From contig NC_088789.1 of assembly GCF_949628265.1 (NCBI RefSeq), forward strand, positions 2,170,001 through 2,234,000: a stretch of 64,000 bases of DNA. The letters are read 5' to 3'. Made by a program: the position numbers and the translations under genes. The stretch is from Cloeon dipterum (Eukaryota > Arthropoda > Insecta > Ephemeroptera > Baetidae). The notes beneath the pieces were generated by a model that did not search any database, was not told the DNA's origin, and saw only the letters and a program-made list of their open reading frames with translations. Below, piece by piece: positions 55,199 through 64,000 of this stretch (position 1 is its first letter; each line of letters starts with the position of its first letter).

Positions 55199-58100
55199 TC
55201 ACTCGGCGGCGCCGCCGTCGGGCTCGGCGCCGACGTCGATCGTCCGCACGCGGCTCGAGTCGGTGGGCACGTCCTGCAGGCGGGCCGGGTCGGCCACCGG
55301 CATGATGATGCACATGAACGTGCGTCCGCTGGCCGCGTCGCGCGGGTAGATGGTGGTCGGCGTGAACGGCTCGCTCGACTCGACGTAGGCGCCCAGCTTG
55401 CGGTAGACGTCGGGGAACTGCTTGCGCAGCGACACGCCGCGCTGCTTCAGCTGCCGCTGGATGTTGGCCGCGACCGTCTCGCGCCGCCGCCCGGCCTCCT
55501 GCTGCGTCAGCGACATTGGCGTCAGGATCAGGGTCTCCGGGTTGTCCAGGTCCCTGGTGATGGCCTCCTGCTGCACCGGCGGCGACGAGTGCTGCTGCTG
55601 CTGTTGTTGCTGTTGTTGCTGCAGCTGCGCGTGCGCCGTGTGGCTGCGGTGCAGCCGCACCTTGGCGCACCTGGTGATCACCTGACGCTCCCACTTGACC
55701 GCGCCCGAGCTGGGCACCTCGCTGACCACGCAGGTGGCCACGTAGACGACGAAGCGTGTGTCCGGATTGTAGCCCTTGCAGAGGCGCAGCAGCTCCTTGT
55801 ATTGCTCGTTGCCCATCTCGGTGGGCAGCAGGTCGGACCAGCGCACGAAGCACGGCTCGCCGGGCAGCAGCGGCTCGGCGGCGGCCGAGCCGGCGGCCAC
55901 GGCCGCCGCGAACCGCTCGGCCAGCTCGGGGCTGGAGAAGAAGACCTTGACGCAGCCGCGGCCGTGCGACAGGTAGCCGCGGCGCGCCAGCTTGGACAGC
56001 AGCTCGAGCGACGGCTGGTGCTCCTTGCAGGCGTTGGCCACCCGCCGGCAGAGGGCGCCGATGCGGCCGTGCAGACACGTCTTGCGGTGGCCCTTCTCCC
56101 AGTGCGCGCGGCGGCACTCGCGCGAGCAGTACACCTGCGCGTTGCAGTTGTGGCACGTCTTGAAGGTGCGTCGCGCCTCCGCCAGGCTGGCCACCTTGCC
56201 GCACTTGCTGTACCGGCACCGCACCGAGTTCTCGTCCAGCGCGGCGCCGCCCGCCGGCGTGCTGTCCAGCGACACCTCGCGCGGCGCCGACAGCGTCACC
56301 GGGTCCATGTCGAAGCTCACGCGCCGCGTCTTCTCGGTGACGCCACCGCGGTGGATGGTGCCGCTCGAGTGGCGCCGAATCGTGCCGCCGACCGGCGCCG
56401 CAAAGCCGCCCACCTCATTAGCTGACCCTGCGGAACACAATACGCGGATTAGAAATTTCGCCTCTCGCCACGCGTGCCGCGAAAACTAAGAAGAAAAGAT
56501 TGTTGCTGTGTGTTTGCGACTGCAAATTTTTTTACATCTCACTTCTTTTGGAAACGCCGGAAAATATTTTGCTGTTTTCTAACTAATTTAGCGAGTGCTT
56601 CGATATTTTTTCTTAGTGCAAAAAGAGAAAGAGGTGCCGTGGAAAGTGGAGTTTCACGAATGGGTAATGAATTGCGGTGCGCCAATTGCGGTGATCATTT
56701 CAATGGCTCTCGAGCTAATTTGCGGGCTCTACAAATGTGACACATTTGCATAGCCCGCATCGCATGCACAAGTGCGTCTTTCGTTAGTAAAGATTAGCAA
56801 TTCAACCAAGCCTCCTCACGCATGGCCTCTAAAAGTCTCAAACGGTCCAAAGTTAAAATTACTCTCGCAACTATCAAAATTACAACATGAAAAAGCGTCC
56901 AATGATGGTAATAAAATATGCACCAATCGGAATACGGTGAAAAATAAAGAAGCAGTCTCAAATCTGATGCCAATCATAACAAACTCGTTAGTTTATACGA
57001 ATATAAATCGAATAAATTGCAGCCATGTGTACGTGTGTGTGTCTGGTGTGTGAGAGTCTCTCGTTAATCTGTTATATATTTAGTTTGTTCATGCCGCAAC
57101 ACACTCCTGAGTAAGTGTTGCAATGACAATAATGTAGAGTGTGTATATTTGAAAATGGCGGATAGAGTTAAGTTGCTGTTTGTTTTCTGTGGTGCGTCGA
57201 ATGCTCTGGTATACGGCACACATGCAGAGTCGGTCTCATCTCAATGAGCGTTTGTTTGTATCTGTCTGTTTTGGGTTCGTTTCAAGAGGGGAGCATTTGG
57301 AATAAATCAGCAGCAAACTGTGAACACAGAAAACTCGTTACCACATCCAGCACATAATTTGCGAGTTGGGAATTAAAGCGGACAATGTTAACACACGTAT
57401 TCAAATGGTAAAAAGCAGCATTTCTACAAGAATCAGTATGTAAAATGTAATGCAACCAACAAAGCTCGTCAATCTAAAGCTCTAAATCGAGATGGAATTG
57501 GTTACTTACTGTCGCACTAGAATTTTGAGTCAATGGAAGGATATTAAATTGGTAAACAACATGCTGAAACCAACATTCACTTTTTATTGATGATTTTGAT
57601 TGATGGAGGGGGCATTCAGGGGTTCATAACGTTTGCAAGGAGGCCAGCACAAGTTCCTGACACTGTATTAAAATATCTGCCTTGGCCTTTTCCCGTTAAA
57701 CTGTCACAAATCTATGATTTTAGTAGTTTTTTGTATCACAACATATTCTTCTAAAATACAAACACTGATAGGACAACATCGAGTGTTCAGTTATCTACAA
57801 AATCTGCTGTGCTTTTAAAAGACACCCAAACTAGAATATTTTAAGCACTCCAAATTCGGTATAAATCTTTTTAGATTGTAAAATAGCTAAATCGTTATCA
57901 GAATTTTTGTTTTTAAACAGCAAAATCAGGAACTCAGGTAACTCTTTAATTTTAATGAAGCAAATTAATAATTAATAGGGTTGTGAAAGTAAGACGTTTT
58001 TTCGGGAAATTATATAATAAAAAATTCACTAGAGCAGGTAATATTTTAAAATGCAATAGTTAAAAATTTCCAGTTAAAGTTGGGAATACTGTTGAATGGT

Positions 58101-61100
58101 GGTTAGGGGGATGTTTGGAGGGACGTCTGAATTGATACCCACCCAAGCCACTGAAAAACAGCGACAAAGAAAGCATAATTTTTATTCTCTTTGCATGAAA
58201 ATGTTCCTTAATTTTTAATACTGTGGCCAAAATTTCTAATAGCGAAGCAAAGTCATGCACTTATCTAAATATTTTGAGTCAATTTAGACGGTTTTAGACT
58301 GTTTTCAGACGCTTTAGACGGTTTTACATGATTTTGGAAGCTCAGAAAAAATAATTGACCACCTAAATTTCACAGCCCTAATAATTAATTACATTAATTT
58401 GGCAAAAGCTCTTTAATCCTTTAAAGAGATTTATTTTGGCACATCTTATTTTGATACGCTCCAAAACTCGTATCATCCCTCTAACCAAAAACTTTAATAT
58501 ATTTATTACAAACTCTAATTTTGCTGTTCAAAATAACTCTGTAATTAACTGCTCACATCCTTTTAAGTTTTAGTATTTTTACTTTGCAGACATCTCATTT
58601 TGCTATCGCGGTTAGTTCCGCTTTCGCGAAATCTCACCCCCAGTGAATGCCAGCGGCGGCGGCAGTCATGGTGGCCGAGTTGAATTTGAGCGCGGCCGGT
58701 TGGTGTCCCGAGACAGCGGCTACCTGTAAGATGCGCTCCTTGTGCATCCGGCGCTGCTCCTTGCGCTGCTGCTGCTGCCGCTGGTCACTGTCTGCGGCCG
58801 GCGACGCTGCTGCTTCTGTACTGTCAAATAACGTCGGCAAAAGAGAGCTTAGCAAAGGCAAAACAGGCCAACAGCGCAACACACACGACAATCAGCTGGA
58901 ATATAATATAGAGGTCAGGAGACGAGACATAATATCTTTCTGCCGCAAATGAAATTGGACTGCTCAAAGAACGCTTCTCATCAAAACAAAAGTAGTGGCA
59001 ACAAGAGGAAAACTGGTGCTGAAAGATTGCTGGCGCGTGCGTGATAGAGATTCAAAGCTACTTGATGGTTCCATTGTGGCCAAAATACATAATACGCAGG
59101 TCGGCACAAATCACAGGCTACTCTTTACTAATAATTATTTTGGTCTGTTGTCTGTCGTGTCTCTGTTTTCACGTGTTTCATCCACAGAGGAACTAAAAAC
59201 TAGGAAACGAGCTAGCCACGTGCCGAGAGGGTCGGCACGCAGCTCGGGGGCACACCGAAAGACGCGGTCGGAAAGAACGCCTGGCGTTGCCCGTGTATGC
59301 AACCTGCACCTCAACCGAGTGCAGCCGGTTGCATCTTTGCTGTTGAATTGATTGAAAGATAAGAGAGACCTTTAAAAATGATTACTCTTTTAATGCGTGT
59401 TTTAATCATTGAAACAAGTGGTTTCCACCCCTTGGGTCCGTCGAAGGAGCGACATTCCTCAGGTCACGCAACCGAAGGAAAGTCGGTGACAAGCAAGAAT
59501 TGCCGCCGAGTATCGCCAAACGTGCTCGGAAGTACTAAAAAAGCATTAAAAACCAGCCTGGGAACGGATCTCAGGTCGGGATACCCTGAAAAAGGTCGTT
59601 TGGGTATCCCAATTTAAAGTCCAATCAAAGACCTGTCCGATGAGGGGTCGTGGTCGATTATCGGACATACGGCCGAATTTAAATAGAAAATAAAACGATT
59701 ATTGGAAAATTTGGACTTTTTCGGAAAAATAAGCTGAAAAAATCATAAAAATTCGAAAAATGATCCGATTTTGGAAAACCGCATATGGACGGACGCTCCT
59801 TACAAAAGGGCATCTAAAATCAGCACTGTCCGGCCCATAGGGTCCCGCCTGGGCCCCGAAAACAAAAGTTTGAAATGTCACAAATTTCGTGTTTTGGACT
59901 TTTAAAATTCATATCTCAGCTGCTATGGGTCGTAGCGATAAAAACCAAAGTTTTTCATACTCGCCGTAAAATTTTGCGTGTTTTAGGTCCAATTGCCGCA
60001 GCCGCCCAAATTCCGCGCTATTTTAAAGTGTTTGGTTTTATTTTTTTTAATTCACCTACTGGTCAAATTTAGTTTTTTACTTGAAAAAACGCGTCCCCGG
60101 AACGAAACGCTCTTTCATCTTTCAATCCTTCCAATCGAAAATTGAATGTTACAAATCCTCACTGAATCGAATTTTTAACTATTGTTGCAGACGCCAGGTT
60201 TCCCGCGAATCGAGTCCGGCGGTGGTCACCCGTTGGAAGCGGTTACTAGGAAGAAGACACGGACTTACACTGATCTCCTACCTTGGTCGGCAGCGTCGTT
60301 CTGGTCACGGTGTCTGCCGGCGCTGTTGAGCAGGGTCATCGAGTTTCCCGGCGAGATGACCGGCGAGGGCGACCGCGAGGCGGTCGGCAGGCCGAGCAGC
60401 GAGTCGAGCACGTCCTCGATCGTGGCCGACGGCGGGCTGGCGGACGAGTTGCCGAAGTTCTCCAGGAGCTCCTTCAACTCGTCCTGCAGCTTGGGCTTGC
60501 CCGGCGGACCCAGCAGCGGCTCCAGCTCGACGTCGGACACGTCGGACGCGTTGTCCTCGCACGTCGACGGCTCGATGTTGAAGTTGATGTTGATGTACTG
60601 CTGGTACTTGCTGGTCATTTTGCTCGGCGGCAAACACGGTTTGAACTCTGGCGAGGGCGTGACGACGACCTTGGGCTCCTCCTCGTCCTCGGCTGCAAAG
60701 CGAGCGCCAGATTTGTAGTTGCGCGCATTCTTGTTTGCACGCAGAGCTTTACTCTTGGCATACGCAGGGGAACTCTTTTAATACTTTAATGGCTAGGTCG
60801 TAAAAGCGGCTGGGATCAAAATTATACAAAAATAATGCACTGTTTGCTAATGGGTTGCGCAAATAATAAAATACCAAGTCAAAATTAAAAACTCGTTTTA
60901 CGGTGGAGGGAAGGATTTAAATTTAAATTATAGGTCTTTCCTTCTTGTGCATTAAAATTTAGTCGTTACGTTGTTGGTTAAAATAAACTGGCTGCAAAAT
61001 TTCTTTTTTTTTGTAACTGGGTTTGGTTAGTCTGCAAACTGTCATGCTGTGAGGCCTGTTGTTAGTCGACTGGCCTTTCGACTTGCAATATCGACTTACC

Positions 61101-63284
61101 GCGGTCTGCTGATTTTTTATTGTGAGAGATTAAAAAAACGGGTTGCGCCACGTCGCTATAAAACAACAAAACTGTATCATTTTACAGCCTTTGATTCAAT
61201 TCGATATTATTCGTGTGTTCAATGGAAATAATGTTGTTTCGTGTCAGATAGAAAAAATGTGTTCTGCTAAACTATTAAAAATGAAGACACACAGATGCCA
61301 AAAATAATAAAAACAACAACATCAATTACGGGTCATGCTAGGAGCAAAGGAGAAAACAAAACTCAAAGGGTTAAATGAAAATAATCGTCACTTTTATTTT
61401 ATGTACACATTTGACAGAGGATTAAATTAATAAGTGATAAAATAATCATTAGCACGCTTACATTTCAAAATGGTTAGTGTGTGTGTGTTGATAATTATGC
61501 ACATAGGTATTTTTATCTCTCAGCTAAGAAATAATTGAATCGTTACGCGGAGACTCCAAATTAACAATAATGTACATGCCAAAACAGTAACACAGGTCAA
61601 ATAAATCAAAAGTAGCTCATCATCCAAAGAAAAGATAAATCTGCAATAGCGGGTACAGTGAATGTGCATTATTTTCTCGCCATCTCACGGTTAAACTGAA
61701 CTAAAAATCGAAAATACACAGTACAGATCGGTATGGACAGCACACATCATGCTCAACTTATAAAACAGTAATTAAAGGGTGTTACATTCAACTCAAAATT
61801 GAAATGAATACACGGAATAACAATGGAAGACGTTGGATTTGCCTCGTTTCGCGAGCACTCTCAATGATTATCTGTATCGCAAGATAAAATTGAAAACGCC
61901 GGCCAACAAAAGCCGAGCTAACATTACCAAAAGTTACAGTCTACGGGGGCCAGTTGGCTGAAACGGACAGGGGGACTCAGACTAGGGTTCAGCCAACAGT
62001 CAACTTAAGTAGGGCAATTATATTTATTAGTCTAGCTATATAAGTAAGGGACACTTGGGTCCGGAGTGGCAGCCGCCGACGGCCGACGAGGGTGGCTCGG
62101 CCCCGTTTTGGACCAGGGGGCCAGGCCCCGTTCGCGGCCACGACGACGACCCACCAAGCCTGAGACCCGAGTCGACCTGCGTCTCAATTTTGAAGAATAT
62201 TCGGCCTGGACGGGGTCACTCAATCTAATTGGCAAGCGGCGGGGCGGCCACTGCACCGGAAAAAGTCACTTATTTGACCTAATGCAGCGGCTCCAGAGCC
62301 CGCGCCGCACCCTACGCCTATCTCGCATCACGACGCCTAGAACTTGCACAGACAAGGTCAGTGATGCTCGTGCCGTCGGGGGGTGGCAGGGGGATCAGGG
62401 GGAGCACGACGTACAGTGAATTAGGAAAAAATTAAGAAATCAAAACAAAAGCACTCGCTACAGGAGCGGTTTCTCCTAGCGTGTGTGTATGTGTGTGTGA
62501 TTCAATTATTGTCACATTAGCACAAGCAGTAAGAATCGAATCGGTGAAAAGAGAGAAAAAACAACTGCTGAGGAGTGTGGAGCCTTTCTATAGAGACTCG
62601 AAAAACAAAAGAGAGAGGTGAGGGGAGAGGGTCGAGAAACTCTGAATTTGTGCAAACTTGCAGATTTGCATGGGCTTTAAGATTACTATTCACAAACGAT
62701 TTACACAGCACTTCTGAAGAGTGAATTACTTTAAATTTACTGCCGGGTTACGAAATGAGCGCCGTGCCAAACTCGTGATTTCTACGTTTGGCCAGGCGTG
62801 TATATATTAAATCCTGTGTCAGTCCTCGTCACGCCAGCAAATACTCACCATTGCTCAGCCTGCCGTTGGCGTGGTTGATGATGACGCCGCCGGTCTGCAT
62901 GCGCTCCGGCTGCGCGCAGCCCGGCGTCTCGTCGGGCATGCTGGGCGTCTCGGGCTGGTCGATGGGTCTGCTGCCCACGAACGACGACTCAACCCACAGC
63001 CGCGTTTTGCTGCCGCGCGGCGACGGCGACCTACCCGGCCGCGCCGGCGACAAATTCTTCTCGTTGACGTAGTGCACGATGGCGCTGGTCACTTCTTTGA
63101 TGGAAGATCGGACCTCGGCGTTGTTGGGCGTCGTCTGCGGCGTCGACGTCGGTGCCGCGTTCGCTGCGTGCGGAGGCTGGATGCTGAAGGCGGGGTTCGG
63201 CAGCGGCGGCTTGGTGGTTGTCGCCGCCAGCCGCTCTGCTGGGGAACGGTAGTACGTGGGGGTGTTGTTGGCCAGCAACTTTTC
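55199..63284 (-). CDS. MYND-type zinc-finger protein, 3' part (AJM1-like?), three exons in window
   Basis: Exons 62849-63284, 60282-60692 and 55199-56427 join at phase 1 twice and end with TGA; the gene continues past the right edge (acceptor TTTTCAG at 63285, phase 0). The first two exons code Ser/Pro-rich segments (NLSPARPGRSPSPRG; PPGKPKLQDELKELLENFG). The last codes a Cys/His cluster typical of MYND (CHNCNAQVYCSRECRRAHW, preceded by CRYSKC), then a conserved-looking domain (RGCVKVFFSSPELAERF; YNPDTRFVVYVATCVV), a polyglutamine run near 55595-55625, and a C-terminal block ending in acidic residues. The arrangement recalls apical junction component AJM1 proteins; I hold that assignment loosely. 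Introns of 2-4 kb contrast with the neighbours. Confidence 0.7.
57976..58380. mobile_element. hAT-like MITE with TAGGG ends
   Basis: Left end TAGGGTTGTGAAA and right end TTTCACAGCCCTA are inverted copies with one mismatch. The element is flanked on both sides by the identical 8-bp ATAATTAA. It is 405 bp with no coding capacity. Related ends occur at 45646 (inverted) and 46680. Confidence 0.8.
58724..58820 (-). other. Possible small alternative exon in the MYND-gene intron
   Basis: On the - strand TTTGACAG precedes, and CTTACAG|GTAGCC follows, a 97-bp stretch that reads TEAAASPAADSDQRQQQQRK then EQRRMHKERILQ, a charged, coding-like sequence in an otherwise AT-rich intron. Its phases (2 in, 0 out) do not fit the phase-1 junction it sits in, so it would need a partner exon, an internal poly(A) end (a frame continues to a stop at 58634), or another transcript. 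Confidence 0.35.
60693..62848 (-). other. Intron of the MYND gene (2.2 kb)
   Basis: Bounded by donor AGCAATG|GTGAGT (reading -) and acceptor GCTTTGCAG. Mostly AT-rich, with a GC-rich patch at about 62050-62410, a TTTATT (AATAAA on -) at about 62026, and a (TG)n run near 62480. The patch has frames on both strands but no recognised domain. An alternative terminal exon of the MYND gene is possible but unproven. Confidence 0.5.
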
Positions 63285-63689
63285 CTGAAAATCGTCACCA
63301 AATTAATAATACAAAGAATTTGGAGAGTGAATATTGGTAACTATACATAATGAGAAAATTAATTTTTTATAACAATTTAAATCAAGATTTTTGAATAATC
63401 ATTAATAATTCAAACATGTTTAAAATGTTCCCAATAATTTAAGCCGACCCAGAGAAAAAGGTATTCGTGATAATAAGAGGCCCATAATATGTGATATAAT
63501 TCTGTCAAGCTTTTTTCACGTCATTTATGAGTTAAAAATAATGGATGGGTGGCATTAAGAGATAATTTTCTCATACTGGACAGAACCTGTTTGGCCCCTA
63601 AGGCCTCATTTTTACACTCTAGACACCCATCCATTAATGTAATAAAAGCCATAAACTATTTTCAGACTTTAAACCTTTGCTCGTATTTT
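63285..63689 (-). other. Intron sequence at the right edge
   Basis: AT-rich sequence upstream (on the - strand) of the first MYND-gene exon in this window. No coding content or repeat recognised before the MITE at 63690. Confidence 0.55.
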
Positions 63690-63994
63690 CAAGGTTGCAA
63701 AAAACCAGAATTTTTTTAATGCAGTGCACTGGTTAGCCCTGCTTTTTTCAATTTTTCCAACTTCTCGCAGGCAATGTTTGCAGCTCAGAAATTCCAGTAA
63801 TTTTTCTAATCATGACCTCAACTTGGAATATTTTTAGAGGCAGAAAATGGCAATTTAAAAGAAAAAATCTGCTCGGTAGAGGAAATTTTAACCACTCGTC
63901 CGCAAATGTTAGATTTTCACAGGGGAAAATGGAAAAATTCATTTCTGGCGCAAGATATTAGTAAAAATTGAAAGGAAAGCTAAATGCAACCCTG
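63690..63994 (+). mobile_element. hAT-like MITE, copy 3
   Basis: Ends CAAGGTTGCA and TGCAACCCTG match the copies at 4769 and 9335 with one mismatch, and the interior shares CTCGCAGGCAATGTTTGCA. The left flank is CGTATTTT and the right flank starts CGTA before the window ends, consistent with a target duplication. It is 305 bp long, shorter than the other two. Confidence 0.78.
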
Positions 63995-64000
63995 CGTAGA

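Larger units (their letters stand above)
56428..60281 (-). other. Intron of the MYND gene (3.9 kb)
   Basis: Bounded by donor GACCAAG|GTAGGA (reading -) at 60281 and acceptor TTCCGCAG at 56428. It contains a hAT-like MITE (57976-58380) and a possible small exon (58724-58820). I see no other coding content; frames at 56474, 56772, 58995 and 59378 are unsupported. Confidence 0.65.

Noticed and set aside
55100..56425. 441-codon + strand frame opposite the MYND exon
   Set aside because: It is the antisense of a GC-rich exon whose - strand frame has a clear MYND cluster and clean splice sites. The + translation is low-complexity.
62066..62419. 117-codon + strand frame
   Set aside because: GC-rich patch open on both strands. 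No domain, and opposite to the gene in whose intron it lies.
1..64000. tRNA or rRNA genes
   Set aside because: No stretch with a convincing cloverleaf or conserved rRNA segment was seen by eye. A covariance-model scan was not possible here.

Overview
The window is animal DNA and almost certainly from an insect or another arthropod. Coding exons are bounded by GT-AG introns, often only 40-60 nt long. Intergenic DNA is AT-rich, AATAAA signals follow stop codons, and short inverted-repeat transposons and a LINE fragment lie between genes. The neighbouring genes (a UDP-glycosyltransferase with ER signal peptide and C-terminal membrane anchor, an SLC16-like MFS transporter, and a MYND-finger protein) also fit. 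The species cannot be named from sequence alone.

Region 1 (1-46.7 kb, all + strand) is a run of 27 large C2H2 zinc-finger coding exons, called ZE1-ZE27 here, plus relics. Each begins just after a pyrimidine-AG acceptor and has no convincing start codon of its own. Each runs through 1-16 fingers to a stop, usually followed by a poly(A) signal. Read in the finger frame, all 27 acceptors have the same intron phase: one base completes a codon begun in an upstream exon (phase 2). Gaps from a stop to the next acceptor can be tiny (71 bp between ZE6 and ZE7, 156 bp between ZE1 and ZE2). No exon encoding a BTB, ZAD or other N-terminal domain is visible. The simplest reading is one very large locus in which a constant 5' part, left of this window, is spliced to alternative terminal zinc-finger exons. 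The logic is that of Drosophila lola or mod(mdg4), but with long finger arrays. The exons fall into subfamilies: ZE6/ZE8; ZE12-ZE15 (related to ZE11); ZE16/ZE17/ZE23/ZE24/ZE9; and a recent tandem block ZE18-ZE22. Some show birth and decay: a 128-residue internal repeat and a nonsense codon in ZE14, an in-frame loss of fingers in ZE18, a degenerate twin ZE4, and relics near 18.6, 36.8 and 39.2 kb.

Region 2 (47.3-53.8 kb, - strand) holds a 9-exon SLC16-like MFS transporter (about 660 aa) and a 6-exon UDP-glycosyltransferase (536 aa). Both were reconstructed here with matching splice phases throughout.

Region 3 (55.2-63.3 kb, - strand) is the 3' part of a gene with three phase-compatible exons. 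They encode Ser/Pro-rich sequence and a C-terminal MYND-type zinc finger module, possibly of the apical-junction-component (AJM1) family. The gene continues beyond the right edge.

Mobile DNA includes three hAT-like MITEs of one family with 8-bp target duplications (4769, 9335, 63690) and a 954-bp foldback element with 59-bp terminal inverted repeats (7300). There is also a palindromic MITE present in two copies whose centres face opposite ways (38665, 45715), another hAT-like MITE (57976), nested TIR elements around 41.6-43.7 kb, a 5'-truncated LINE with an 8-bp target duplication (28878), and a solo-LTR-like insert (30855).
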